Positions 52,363-62,405 of a stretch of DNA of 64,000 bases are shown piece by piece (position 1 is the first letter of the stretch; every line of letters begins with the position of its first letter). The position numbers and the translations under genes were made by a program. Below the pieces are notes generated by a model. The model made no database searches. It saw nothing but the letters and a program-made list of their open reading frames with translations, and was not told where the DNA came from. Source of the DNA: Tamlana sp. I1 (GTDB taxonomy: Bacteria; Bacteroidota; Bacteroidia; Flavobacteriales; Flavobacteriaceae); the NCBI RefSeq assembly GCF_015355625.1, contig NZ_JACLAF010000016.1:1-64000 (forward strand), read 5' to 3'.

Positions 52363-52962
52363 TTAATAATAAAGCTTATTAAGTTCTGTTAATTTCATTT
52401 TTGATGAGGCTATCAATTCTTCAAAAAAAGCAGAGAATTCAGTTTCAAATTCTACGTAAAATTCCTGAAGTTCATTTACGGCTTCATTCATGCTCGATCG
52501 GTTTTTTGTTCGGCGATTCATACCGTCTAATACTCGCGAAATCCCTTCAATAGAAGCGTAGCTTAAAAGCCAATTATCGGCTAACATGTATGGCAGCATT
52601 TTTTGAATATTACTAGGAAGCAATTGGTAATGCTTTTCTAAAGAATCGTAAAAAGCTTCGGTGTATTCTGCAAGAGGGACGTCTGAATACATTTTCCAGT
52701 TTTTGGCTAAAAAATGATCGTATAATATATCAACTATAATTCCAGAATAATGCCCATATTTTTCATGAAGCCTTTTGGTGCTTTGTCTTACTGTTTTGTG
52801 GGCATCGGTAAACGTATCAATGTGGCGGTGCAATAAAATACCTATTTGAATGTCTTTTTCAAATTTTAAATATTTTTTTCCCTTTATACCATCGGCAATA
52901 AAATTTCCAATTGTAATCAATTCGTTATCACCAGATAGATAAATATGGGCTAAGTAATTCAT
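52363..52962 (-). CDS. Acyl carrier protein phosphodiesterase (AcpH-type, DUF479)
   Basis: 199 residues with M-N-Y-L-A-H-I-Y-L-S at the start, G-N-F-I-A-D-G-I-K-G, L-H-R-H-I-D-T-F-T-D-A-H and D-I-L-Y-D-H-F-L-A-K-N-W: the His/Asp metal ligands of the AcpH HD-like fold. The enzyme removes 4'-phosphopantetheine from holo-ACP. Divergent from glmM, with an 79-bp shared promoter region. Confidence 0.9.
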   Translation of the reverse strand: MNYLAHIYLSGDNELITIGNFIADGIKGKKYLKFEKDIQIGILLHRHIDTFTDAHKTVRQSTKRLHEKYGHYSGIIVDILYDHFLAKNWKMYSDVPLAEYTEAFYDSLEKHYQLLPSNIQKMLPYMLADNWLLSYASIEGISRVLDGMNRRTKNRSSMNEAVNELQEFYVEFETEFSAFFEELIASSKMKLTELNKLYY

Positions 52963-53009
52963 TCGTGAAATTTACGAAATCCCTTTTAAGAATTCCGAAT
53001 ATGAAATAC

Positions 53010-53017
53010 TATATTTG
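53010..53017 (+). promoter_or_regulatory. Promoter -7 element TATATTTG
   Basis: TAnnTTTG match 24 bp before the glmM start at 53042. A -33 TTG at the usual spacing was not visible. Confidence 0.45.
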
Positions 53018-53041
53018 CTTATCAATTTTTAAAAATAACTA

Positions 53042-54430
53042 ATGACACTTATAAAATCAATTTCAGGAATTAGAGGAACCATAGGGGGACCCGTTGGAGA
53101 AAATTTAACACCCATTGATGCGGTAAAATTTGCTTCGGCATACGGCGTTTGGCTAAAGCAACAACGAAATAAGGAAAAACATAAAGTAGTTGTTGGTAGA
53201 GATGCCCGAATTTCAGGAAAAATGATTCAAAATTTGGTCATGAACACCCTTGTTGGTTTAGGGATTGATGTGGTTGATGTCGGACTTTCTACAACGCCAA
53301 CCGTTGAAGTTGCTGTACCTATGGAGCAAGCCGATGGCGGTATTATTTTAACTGCAAGCCATAACCCAAAACAATGGAATGCCCTAAAATTATTAAATGC
53401 AAAAGGCGAGTTTTTAGATGCTGAAGAAGGGGCGAAAATTTTAGACATTGCTGAAAGTGATTCTATGAGTTTTGCCGATGTGGATAGCTTAGGAAAAATT
53501 ACAAAGAACAAAGCATACATCGATTTACATATTATTGAAGTATTAGATTTAGATTTAGTTACAGTAGCTGCAATTGAAGACCAACGTTTTAAAGTGGTGG
53601 TTGATGGCGTAAATTCTACAGGTGGTATTGCAATTCCGTTATTGTTAGAGCGTTTAGGGGTTGAAGTCGTTAAATTATACTGCGAACCAAATGGCGAGTT
53701 TCCGCATAATCCAGAACCACTAAAAGAGCATTTAACCGATTTATCGGATGCGGTAAAAAAACATAATGCCGATTTTGGTATTGTAGTCGATCCAGATGTA
53801 GACCGCTTGGCTTTTATGGATGAAAACGGCGAAATGTTTGGCGAAGAATATACTTTGGTAGCTTGTGCCGATTATGTTTTAGGAAAAACACCAGGGAATA
53901 CCGTTAGTAATATGAGTTCAACCAGAGCTTTAAGAGATGTTACCGAAAAACACGGTGGTATGTATGAAGCTAGTGCTGTAGGCGAGGTGAATGTGGTAAA
54001 ATTAATGAAGAAAAATAAGGTTGTTATTGGTGGCGAAGGTAACGGTGGTATTATTTATCCAGACGCTCATTATGGTCGTGATGCTTTAGTAGGTGTGGCT
54101 TTATTTTTAAGCTTATTAGCCGAAAGAAAAGTGAGCGTAAGCGAACTTAGAAAGAGCTACCCAAGTTATTTTATGGGTAAAAAGAAAATTGAACTAACGC
54201 CAGGTTTAGATGTTGACGGCATTTTAAAAACGATTGAAACCCGTTATAAAAACGAGCAATTAACCACTATTGATGGTGTTAAAATCGATTTCCCTGAAAG
54301 TTGGGTGCATTTAAGAAAAAGTAATACCGAACCTATTATTAGAATATATACCGAAGCTAAATCGCAGGAAGAAGCCAATACTTTGGCTGATAAATTTATT
54401 GCCGAATTAGGCGAGATAGCAAATTTATAA
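53042..54430 (+). CDS. glmM: Phosphoglucosamine mutase
   Basis: 462 residues. Phosphorylated serine S106 in T-A-S-H-N-P, metal loop D-P-D-V-D-R, sugar-specificity loop G-E-G-N-G-G near residue 331, and phosphate-binding R-K-S-N-T-E-P near the C terminus. It converts glucosamine-6-phosphate to glucosamine-1-phosphate for UDP-GlcNAc, the precursor of peptidoglycan and lipid A. Members of the same superfamily (phosphomannomutase) cannot be excluded wholly, but the layout fits bacteroidotal GlmM. Confidence 0.88.
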   Translation: MTLIKSISGIRGTIGGPVGENLTPIDAVKFASAYGVWLKQQRNKEKHKVVVGRDARISGKMIQNLVMNTLVGLGIDVVDVGLSTTPTVEVAVPMEQADGGIILTASHNPKQWNALKLLNAKGEFLDAEEGAKILDIAESDSMSFADVDSLGKITKNKAYIDLHIIEVLDLDLVTVAAIEDQRFKVVVDGVNSTGGIAIPLLLERLGVEVVKLYCEPNGEFPHNPEPLKEHLTDLSDAVKKHNADFGIVVDPDVDRLAFMDENGEMFGEEYTLVACADYVLGKTPGNTVSNMSSTRALRDVTEKHGGMYEASAVGEVNVVKLMKKNKVVIGGEGNGGIIYPDAHYGRDALVGVALFLSLLAERKVSVSELRKSYPSYFMGKKKIELTPGLDVDGILKTIETRYKNEQLTTIDGVKIDFPESWVHLRKSNTEPIIRIYTEAKSQEEANTLADKFIAELGEIANL

Positions 54431-54445
54431 TGCTACATTTTAGTG

Positions 54446-55333
54446 CTACGCTTGAGGAGCTTTATCCTTGTGCTTCCAACGTTTGTGCGTCCATAAATAA
54501 TATTCAGGTGCTTCATGAATTTGTTCTTCAATACGAATTAATGAAGCATCTGTTATTTCATAATTCTTATAATCTTTAGGATTTCTAATAACATCCATAA
54601 ACGTAGCTTCATAATACCCACGTTTTACTTTTTTTACTTTTAAAAACATGGTGGCCATATCCAAGCGTTTGGCAAGCATTTCTGCCCCTACATGAACCGG
54701 AACTTTTACGCCCATAAAGTTTTGCCAATGAAATGCTTTTTCAGCAGACTTTGGTGATTGGTCGAAAACAAAACCGTTAAATGTTAACTCCTTATTTGCT
54801 TTGGCTTTTATAAGGGTGGGGATGGTTTCTTTTGTGGTTATTAAATGACTGTTATATTTGGCGCGTATACGCTTCACTAAAGCATCAAAATACTTATTGC
54901 TAAGTTTCTTGTAAACAGCGTAACCTTTGTGGTTTACATGGGCTTGTAAAATAAAAATCCATTCCCAGCTCCCATAATGCCCCATAAGTAGAACAATACT
55001 TTTATTCTCTTGTTCCAGTTTGTGCACTTCTTCTACATTAGTAAAAACGTAGCGCTTTTTCATTTCGGCTTCCGATATGGTTATAGATTTTATCGCCTCT
55101 AAAATCATATCACATAAATGATGGTAGAATTTTTTACGAATTAATGCAATTTCTTTTTCAGATTTATCGGGTAATGCCAACTTTAAATTAGCGGTAACTA
55201 CTTTTCTGCGGTAACCAATAATATAATATAACAATACGTAAACAGCATCCGAAACCACATAAACCAATCTAAATGGTAAAATAGAAATTAGCCATAAAAG
55301 CGGATAAACTATAATATAAGCTAGTAATTGCAT
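54446..55333 (-). CDS. Lysophospholipid acyltransferase of the LpxL/HtrB family
   Basis: 295 residues. N-terminal hydrophobic segment (L-L-A-Y-I-I-V-Y-P-L-L-W-L-I-S-I-L-P-F), then the acyltransferase motif H-Y-G-S-W-E (H-x4-E) near residue 118, K-x-x-N-K-Y, D-Q-S-P and V-P-V-H-V-G. It adds secondary acyl chains to lipid A precursors at the inner membrane. Convergent with glmM (15-bp gap), another envelope-biosynthesis gene. Confidence 0.88.
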   Translation of the reverse strand: MQLLAYIIVYPLLWLISILPFRLVYVVSDAVYVLLYYIIGYRRKVVTANLKLALPDKSEKEIALIRKKFYHHLCDMILEAIKSITISEAEMKKRYVFTNVEEVHKLEQENKSIVLLMGHYGSWEWIFILQAHVNHKGYAVYKKLSNKYFDALVKRIRAKYNSHLITTKETIPTLIKAKANKELTFNGFVFDQSPKSAEKAFHWQNFMGVKVPVHVGAEMLAKRLDMATMFLKVKKVKRGYYEATFMDVIRNPKDYKNYEITDASLIRIEEQIHEAPEYYLWTHKRWKHKDKAPQA

Positions 55334-55396
55334 TAATTAATTTTAGATTTGTAAAAGCAAATATATGTTAAATACTTTTTAAACTTTTATTCCTTT

Positions 55397-56047
55397 ATGG
55401 ACAATTTAAATATAATAACCATCATTATAATAGCTGCTAACGTCATTATATCCTACAAAGGTTTTGGTGATTACAGTTTTTTTGAAAAGTATAAATTTAA
55501 TATTGGCGCCATTCAACGTGGCGAAAAAATAAGAATGGTAAGTTCTGGCTTTTTACATGCCGATACGCAGCATTTGCTTTTTAACATGCTTACTTTATAC
55601 TTTTTTGCCGATGTGGTTATTCGCTTGTTAAATCCCATGTACTTTGTGGTTATTTATTTAGGAAGTTTAGTTTTAGGGAATTTATTATCGTATTATTTTC
55701 ATAAAAACGAATATCAATACAGTGCAGTAGGGGCGAGTGGTGCAGTTTCTGGAATAGTTTATGCCGCCATTTTATTGCAACCAGGCATGAGCTTAATGTT
55801 CTTTTTTATTCCAATTCCAATTCCCGCTTATCTTTTCGGAATTGGCTACTTATTATATTCTATTTACGGTATGAAAAATAGGATTGGTAATATTGGTCAC
55901 GATGCCCATTTTGGTGGTGCTATTGGCGGATATTTAATCACATTATTTTTAGCACCTTGGTTATTTCAAACCAATTTATTAATGATTGGTCTGCTTGCTC
56001 TACCTATTATTTTACTTTTTATTCTGAAAAAATCAGGGAAGATGTAA
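55397..56047 (+). CDS. Rhomboid-family intramembrane serine protease
   Basis: 216 residues, six or so membrane helices. The early H-x-x-F-N-M segment (T-Q-H-L-L-F-N-M-L), catalytic serine S114 in G-A-S-G, and catalytic histidine H171 in D-A-H-F-G-G are all present, so it should be active. Rhomboids cleave membrane proteins within the bilayer; the substrate is unknown. Separate promoter from the acyltransferase gene (divergent). Confidence 0.92.
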   Translation: MDNLNIITIIIIAANVIISYKGFGDYSFFEKYKFNIGAIQRGEKIRMVSSGFLHADTQHLLFNMLTLYFFADVVIRLLNPMYFVVIYLGSLVLGNLLSYYFHKNEYQYSAVGASGAVSGIVYAAILLQPGMSLMFFFIPIPIPAYLFGIGYLLYSIYGMKNRIGNIGHDAHFGGAIGGYLITLFLAPWLFQTNLLMIGLLALPIILLFILKKSGKM

Positions 56048-56230
56048 CCGTATTCATCAAGAGAATTTAAATACCGAATTCTACATAATGGCATAAGTAT
56101 TGAATTTATAATGATGTTGAATATTTATAAATCATTTTACATGACTGATATTCAATGTTTTGAAACATGTTGTTGATAACTAAAAAAATGATCAATCTCG
56201 ATTTAATGACAGATTGACCTAAATATATAT

Positions 56231-58681
56231 ATGAAGAAATCTAATTTTATGACGCTTGACAGTTTGTCATTACAGGAATTTGATGAAAACTCAGAATTAA
56301 TTCCATTAATGACGCCTGAAGATGAAGAAGCGATAAATAGTGAAGAATTGCCAGAAACCTTACCAATTTTGTCTTTACGAAATACAGTTTTGTTTCCAGG
56401 GGTGGTTATTCCAATTACGGCGGGCAGAGATAAATCAATTAAATTGATAAACGATGCTAATAAAGGCGGAAAAGTAATTGGTGTAGTTGCACAAAAGGAC
56501 GAATTGGTTGAAGATCCTTCAGCAAAAGAAATTCATGAAACAGGAACCGTAGCTCGAATTTTACGTGTTTTAAAAATGCCCGATGGTAATGTTACCGTTA
56601 TCATTCAAGGTAAAAAACGCTTTAAAGTAGCCGAAGTTATTACGGAAGAACCGTACATGAATGCGACTATTAGAGACATTCCTGAGGCGAAACCAGCTTT
56701 GAAAAACAAGGAGTTTTCAGCTATTATAGATTCTATTAAGGATTTGGCTTTAGAAATTATAAAAGAAAACCCAAACATTCCTAGCGAGGCCTCTTTTGCT
56801 ATAAAAAACATTGAAAGCAATTCGTTTTTAATCAATTTTGTGTCTTCAAACATGAATCTAACTGTTGCTGAAAAGCAAGAGCTTTTAGAGATTAACGATT
56901 TAAAAAAACGTGCTTTAGCCACGCTTAAATACATGAATGTTGAGTTTCAAAAACTTGAACTTAAGAATGATATTCAGTCTAAAGTTCAAATGGATATGAA
57001 CCAACAGCAACGTGAGTATTTCTTACATCAGCAAATGAAAACCATTCAAGAAGAATTGGGTGGCGTAAGTCATGATGAGGAAATTGAAGAGATGAAGCAA
57101 AAGGCTAAAACGAAGCTTTGGGATGAAAAAGTAGCCAAGCATTTCGATAAAGAAATTGCTAAAATGCAACGTATGAATCCGCAAGTTGCCGAGTATTCCA
57201 TTCAGCGTAATTATTTAGAGCTCTTTTTAGATTTACCTTGGAATGAATTTAGCAAAGACAAATTCGATTTAAAACGTGCGATGAAAATCCTTGATCGCGA
57301 CCATTTTGGTTTAGAGGATGTTAAGCGCCGTATTATTGAATATTTAGCGGTTTTAAAGCTGCGTAACGATATGAAATCGCCAATTTTATGTCTTTACGGC
57401 CCTCCAGGAGTAGGGAAAACATCTTTAGGAAAATCGATTGCTGAAGCTTTAGGACGTGAATATGTTCGAATTTCTTTAGGTGGTTTACGTGATGAAGCAG
57501 AAATACGTGGTCATAGAAAAACCTATATTGGTGCGATGCCTGGCCGTATTATTCAAAGTTTGAAAAAAGCCGGAACATCTAACCCTGTTTTTGTTTTAGA
57601 TGAAATTGATAAGTTGTCAAATTCAAATCAAGGCGACCCTTCTTCAGCGATGTTAGAAGTTTTAGACCCTGAGCAAAATAGCGAGTTTTACGATAACTTT
57701 TTAGAAATGGGTTACGACCTGTCTAAAGTTATGTTTATAGCGACTTCCAATAGCTTATCAACCATACAACCTGCTTTGTTAGATCGTATGGAAATTATAA
57801 ATGTTACGGGCTATACCATTGAAGAAAAGGTTGAAATTGCAAAACGTCATTTATTACCAAAACAATTAAAAGAGCACGGTTTAACCGATAAGCATTTAAA
57901 AATAGGAAAACCACAGTTAGAAAAAATTGTTGAAGGTTATACACGCGAATCTGGTGTTCGTGGGTTGGAAAAACAAGTGGCAAAAATGGTGCGTTACGCA
58001 GCCAAAAACATCGCCATGGAAGAGGATTACAACATAAAAGTAACCAACGAAGATATTATTGAAGTTTTAGGCGGCCCAAAAATGGAACGTGATAAATACG
58101 AAAATAATAATGTTGCTGGTGTGGTAACAGGATTAGCGTGGACACGTGTTGGTGGCGATATTTTGTTTATCGAATCTATTTTATCTAAAGGTAAAGGCAC
58201 CATGACCATTACAGGGAATTTAGGTAAAGTCATGAAAGAATCGGCTACCATTGCCATGGAATATATAAAATCGAATGCTGATGAGTTTGGTATAGACCCA
58301 ACAGTAATTGATAATTATAATGTACACATTCACGTGCCTGAAGGTGCAACGCCAAAAGATGGACCAAGTGCTGGTGTTACCATGTTAACCTCGTTAGTGT
58401 CTTTATTTACGCAAAAGAAAGTGAAAAATAGTTTAGCGATGACTGGCGAAATTACACTACGTGGAAAGGTGCTTCCTGTGGGCGGAATAAAAGAAAAGAT
58501 TTTAGCAGCAAAACGCGCTAGAATTAAAGAGATTTTATTGTGTGAAGAAAATAGACGTGATATTGAAGAAATAAAACCTGAATATTTAAAAGGGTTAACC
58601 TTTCACTATGTTACCGATATGAGCGATGTAATAAAAATAGCGATAACCAATCAAAAGGTTAAAAACGCTAAAAAATTATAA
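56231..58681 (+). CDS. lon: Lon, ATP-dependent serine protease
   Basis: 816 residues. N-terminal substrate-binding domain ([14 protein letters not shown]), a coiled region, AAA+ domain with Walker A G-P-P-G-V-G-K-T (from residue 390) and V-L-D-E-I-D-K, and the protease domain with catalytic S713 in G-P-S-A-G and K754 in G-G-I-K-E-K. It degrades misfolded and regulatory proteins. Full length, own terminator downstream. Confidence 0.97.
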   Translation: MKKSNFMTLDSLSLQEFDENSELIPLMTPEDEEAINSEELPETLPILSLRNTVLFPGVVIPITAGRDKSIKLINDANKGGKVIGVVAQKDELVEDPSAKEIHETGTVARILRVLKMPDGNVTVIIQGKKRFKVAEVITEEPYMNATIRDIPEAKPALKNKEFSAIIDSIKDLALEIIKENPNIPSEASFAIKNIESNSFLINFVSSNMNLTVAEKQELLEINDLKKRALATLKYMNVEFQKLELKNDIQSKVQMDMNQQQREYFLHQQMKTIQEELGGVSHDEEIEEMKQKAKTKLWDEKVAKHFDKEIAKMQRMNPQVAEYSIQRNYLELFLDLPWNEFSKDKFDLKRAMKILDRDHFGLEDVKRRIIEYLAVLKLRNDMKSPILCLYGPPGVGKTSLGKSIAEALGREYVRISLGGLRDEAEIRGHRKTYIGAMPGRIIQSLKKAGTSNPVFVLDEIDKLSNSNQGDPSSAMLEVLDPEQNSEFYDNFLEMGYDLSKVMFIATSNSLSTIQPALLDRMEIINVTGYTIEEKVEIAKRHLLPKQLKEHGLTDKHLKIGKPQLEKIVEGYTRESGVRGLEKQVAKMVRYAAKNIAMEEDYNIKVTNEDIIEVLGGPKMERDKYENNNVAGVVTGLAWTRVGGDILFIESILSKGKGTMTITGNLGKVMKESATIAMEYIKSNADEFGIDPTVIDNYNVHIHVPEGATPKDGPSAGVTMLTSLVSLFTQKKVKNSLAMTGEITLRGKVLPVGGIKEKILAAKRARIKEILLCEENRRDIEEIKPEYLKGLTFHYVTDMSDVIKIAITNQKVKNAKKL

Positions 58682-58699
58682 TTTGAAAATATTTTTAAA

Positions 58700-58728
58700 A
58701 AAACCTCGAAATTCATCGAGGTTTTTTT
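58700..58728 (+). terminator. Rho-independent terminator of lon
   Basis: Stem AAAACCTCGA (58700-58709) with TCGAGGTTTT (58716-58725), then T residues, 19 bp after the lon stop. Confidence 0.9.
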
Positions 58729-59361
58729 ATGCCTTAAAATTTCAGACAGTAATATAGCATAAACGCTTTTCATACATTTAGTATCATATAATTAAAACAG
58801 AATAAAACCTAAGAAACTATAATTTATTCATCTTAAAATGTAGCAACCACATTAAAATATTTTATAGCATTAATCCTATATAAGCCTGAAACTTATTAAT
58901 CAAATAAAAACATCTCTCTAGTATGTTTTTTATGTAGATGTATTTAATTGAAGTGCGCTAAAATGTAAAGCGATTGTTGTGGCTTTACAATTAACTTTAA
59001 ATTAGTTAATTATACTGATTTTTAAGTATAAAAAATTGAAAAAATAATAGCGGTTTAGTAAAATTATTTTTTATGAAAATTAAAGCTTGTTCTTGTTTTG
59101 GACGATTCAAAACACCACTTTTGATTTCTAAAGATTGAATTACTGAATTTTTTTTGTTCTATTGATGATTTTTGACTTATAGACAGACTACCTTTATTAA
59201 CGCTATTAAAGAAGCCGCTTTAGTGGCTACTGAAGATAGAGACTTTCATAAATAGAAAAAATATGACAGACTTAACTTTAGTTTATTTTTCTTAATTTTA
59301 TGAGATATTAAAACTATAACTTAATTAATCCCTTTAACTATTTACCCAAAAAGAACACATT
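58729..59361. other. Long intergenic region, AT-rich
   Basis: About 630 bp between lon and the LRR gene with no intact gene. The only content seen is a 27-codon stretch resembling a penicillin-binding protein (annotated separately). Confidence 0.6.
59172..59255 (+). pseudogene. Possible relic of a class A penicillin-binding protein
   Basis: One frame reads T-F-I-N-A-I-K-E-A-A-L-V-A-T-E-D-R-D-F-H-K before a TAG. It resembles the start of the glycosyltransferase-51 active site of PBP1 proteins (L-I-x-A-x-I-A-T-E-D-x-x-F-Y-x-H-x-G). The match stops before the H-x-G, nothing else of the protein is present on either side, and there is no start signal. A relic of deletion is plausible but the stretch is short. 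Confidence 0.35.
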
Positions 59362-62145
59362 ATGAAAAGAACTTTACTTGTATTAGGCATTATGATGTCA
59401 GTAAATGTTTGTTTATCACAAACAACATCAGTTCCAGACAACAATTTTGAACATTATTTAGAAACCCATAATGCTGCAGGAACTGCAGTGCCAGTAGGAG
59501 ATCCTAATAGTATGGGCGATGGAACCGATGGAAATAACTTGGTTTTAACTAATAGAATTGACACTGTGCAATCACTTAATGTCAGTGGTTTAAGTATTGC
59601 GGACTTAACAGGTATAGAGGGCTTTTTATCATTGAGCGATTTAAACTGTAGTAATAACCAGATTGCAATGTTGGATTTACAATCTAATTTGTTCTTAACT
59701 AATTTTAATTGTAGTAACAATGGTATGAACAGTTTAATATTCGCTTCTAGTCCTCCTTTAGGAGGCATGACTAGCCTAAATTGTAGCGCCAACCAATTAA
59801 CTGCTTTGGATGTGTCTAATATGCCTAATTTGCAAACGTTGAATTACAGCGAAAATCAAATCTCTAATTTAGATTTATCAAGCAACCCCGATTTGGAAAC
59901 CTTAAATTGTAGTGGAAACCAACTTGCCGATACAGATACAGCATTAACAAGCGTGACCAATAATTTGAAAAATTTATATTGTTTTGACAATACGATTTTA
60001 ACTTTAGATTTAACCAGTAAAAGTAATTTGGTAGAATTGGCATGCTATAATAACGGCATGACCAGTTTAACTCTGCCAACTACTGCATCTTCATTGACCA
60101 CAGTTAATTGTTATACCAATGCGTTAACAGGTACTATAGATTTTACAAGTTTTGCAGCTAGTTTAACTAATGTTGATTGTAGTGAGAACCAATTAACAGG
60201 AGTAAATGTTACTGGTTGTACTTTATTGGAGAGCTTAGCTGTAGAAATAAATGACTTAACAAACTTGGATGTTTCTACCTGTAGCGGATTACAATATCTT
60301 GAGTGTGGAACCAACGATATGAGTAGTGGTGTTTTAACTTTGCCAAGCACAACCACTAATTTAGAAGAATTGTATGCATACGAGATGAATATTTCGGCTT
60401 TAAACTATGCTAGTTATACGGCGCTTACCGATTTAGATCTTAGTTCTAATAACTTTTCAAGTTTAGATATTAGTACAATGCCTAATTTAACATCGTTTTA
60501 TTGTAACGATAATGCGTTGACTACGCTTAACATAAAAAACGGGCAAAACGGTATTTTAGCTTTTATGCATGCTGCTAATAATACAGGGTTAACCTGTATT
60601 CAAGTGGATAATGTTACTGGGGCCAATGCTAAAACCACAGCTGGCGATTGGCAAAAAGACAGCTTCGTTTTTTATAGTTTAGATGCAGGTTGTACAGGTA
60701 CTCCAGTTACAACTATTTCCGATGTTAATTTTGAACACTATTTAGAAACCCATGATAAGGATGGTAATATCGTACCAGTAGGGGATGCCTCGAGTCTGGG
60801 TGATGGATCAGACGGTAATGGGGTGGTCTATACAGACCAGCTAGAAACGGCTTTAACTATATATGCTATTGCTTCGAGTATTACAAGTTTATCGGGTATT
60901 GAAGTTTGTACGGATTTACAAACTTTAGATTGTACTGCAAATCAAATAACAACTTTAGATTTATCTAGTAATACCAATCTGGTGTCCTTAAATTGTACAG
61001 ATAATTCAATTAGTAGTTTAACTTTACCAACAACGGCTGCATCATTAACCACTTTAAATTTAGAAAACAATAATATAAATGGATCACTAAATTTATCAAC
61101 TTTTACAGCTTTGGAAACCGTTGATGTTAGTAATAGTGGAATAACAGGTATTAATGTATCTGGGTTATCAAACTTAACAGTGTTGGAGGTTGATAACAAT
61201 AATCTTTCAGCCTTAAATGTTTCAGACAATGGTGCTCTAGAAGAGCTTTATTGCAATAACAATACCTTAGGGGCAAATTTAACTTTGCCATTAACAAAAA
61301 CCAATTTGGTTGTTTTAGATGCTTCAGAAATTGGAGCGTCTTCTTTAAACTATGCTTTATATACAAACTTAAATGAATTGTATTTAGCCGGAAACAGTTT
61401 TACGGATATAAATGATGTTAGTGCCTTAACACAGCTTACCGATTTAGACTGTTCTGATAATAGTCTTACAAGTTTAGATGTATCTGCAAATGCCAATTTG
61501 GGAATTTTTGTATGTAGTGGGAATGCTCTAGGAACTAATTTAAATTTACCAACAAATACGAGTAATTTATATCATCTAGGGGCTTCAGATATTAGTACAA
61601 GTTCTTTAAATTATGCTAATTATCCGAACTTACAAACTTTATATTTAAGTGAAAATAACTTTACTGATATAGACATAAGTGGTTTAACAAATATTCAGGA
61701 ATTATATTGCGATATGAACCAGTTATTAACCTCTTTAAATATAAAAAACGGCACTAATAATGCTACTTTAAATGTGATGGAGGCTAATAATAACAGTAGT
61801 TTAAGCTGTATAGAAGTTGATGATGTAACAGTGGCAGAAGGAAAGGTGTTTTGGGTTAAGGATGCCAGCGTTTCTTATAGTACAGATTGTAGTACTTTGA
61901 GTGTTAATGAGGCTGATAGTAACAAGCTGTCTCTGTATCCTAACCCAAGTAGTGATAAAATTTATGTACAGCTACCGGCACCCGCTTCATATCGTTTGAT
62001 TAATATTTATGGACAGGAAGTGTCTAAAGGTGCATTTGTGCAAGGAAAAAACACTTTAGATGTTCAATCCTTGGCTAAAGGTGTTTATTTCTTAAAGACT
62101 GAAACCAATAAAGGAGGAGCCATTAAAAAGATAATTAAAGAATAA
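59362..62145 (+). CDS. T9SS-secreted leucine-rich-repeat protein with internal duplication
   Basis: 927 residues. Signal peptide ending C-L-S-Q (residue 20). Two large modules, each opening with D-x-N-F-E-H-Y-L-E-T-H ... V-P-V-G-D (residues about 24 and 453) and continuing with LRRs of the kind L-x-x-L-N/D-C-S-x-N-x-I/L-x-x-L-D-L/V-S, around 20 in each. The C terminus (about 850-927) is a type A sorting domain (L-Y-P-N-P-S-S-D, G-V-Y-F-L-K-T, ending I-I-K-E), different in sequence from those of the first two genes. Likely a surface adhesion or binding protein; no enzyme motif. Confidence 0.9.
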   Translation: MKRTLLVLGIMMSVNVCLSQTTSVPDNNFEHYLETHNAAGTAVPVGDPNSMGDGTDGNNLVLTNRIDTVQSLNVSGLSIADLTGIEGFLSLSDLNCSNNQIAMLDLQSNLFLTNFNCSNNGMNSLIFASSPPLGGMTSLNCSANQLTALDVSNMPNLQTLNYSENQISNLDLSSNPDLETLNCSGNQLADTDTALTSVTNNLKNLYCFDNTILTLDLTSKSNLVELACYNNGMTSLTLPTTASSLTTVNCYTNALTGTIDFTSFAASLTNVDCSENQLTGVNVTGCTLLESLAVEINDLTNLDVSTCSGLQYLECGTNDMSSGVLTLPSTTTNLEELYAYEMNISALNYASYTALTDLDLSSNNFSSLDISTMPNLTSFYCNDNALTTLNIKNGQNGILAFMHAANNTGLTCIQVDNVTGANAKTTAGDWQKDSFVFYSLDAGCTGTPVTTISDVNFEHYLETHDKDGNIVPVGDASSLGDGSDGNGVVYTDQLETALTIYAIASSITSLSGIEVCTDLQTLDCTANQITTLDLSSNTNLVSLNCTDNSISSLTLPTTAASLTTLNLENNNINGSLNLSTFTALETVDVSNSGITGINVSGLSNLTVLEVDNNNLSALNVSDNGALEELYCNNNTLGANLTLPLTKTNLVVLDASEIGASSLNYALYTNLNELYLAGNSFTDINDVSALTQLTDLDCSDNSLTSLDVSANANLGIFVCSGNALGTNLNLPTNTSNLYHLGASDISTSSLNYANYPNLQTLYLSENNFTDIDISGLTNIQELYCDMNQLLTSLNIKNGTNNATLNVMEANNNSSLSCIEVDDVTVAEGKVFWVKDASVSYSTDCSTLSVNEADSNKLSLYPNPSSDKIYVQLPAPASYRLINIYGQEVSKGAFVQGKNTLDVQSLAKGVYFLKTETNKGGAIKKIIKE

Positions 62146-62160
62146 TACAGCACGGTATTT

Positions 62161-62188
62161 ATAATAATAATAATAATAATAATAATAA
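62161..62188 (+). repeat. (ATA)n trinucleotide run, about nine units
   Basis: An uninterrupted ATA repeat of 28 bases directly between the stop codon of the LRR gene and its terminator stem. Such runs are prone to slippage, so length is likely to vary between strains. Confidence 0.95.
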
Positions 62189-62213
62189 GCAACCTTAACG
62201 GGTTGCTTTTTTA
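62187..62213 (+). terminator. Rho-independent terminator
   Basis: AAGCAACC (62187-62194) pairs with GGTTGCTT (62201-62208), followed by T residues. Placed right after the trinucleotide run. Confidence 0.8.
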
Positions 62214-62405
62214 TTGAAGGTGTTTTTTAGGTGGTATGTGTAGTTTAATATTAATGAAATTAACATGCTATGGATGATCTTCAATTCCCATGAAAAGCCC
62301 TAAATTAATGAGTTCGAACCAACTACTTTTATCTAATTCGGATGAAATAATAAAAACGAATTGATTTTTGAAAGCGGTAAAATAAGGTTTGTAAAATAAT
62401 TCAAA

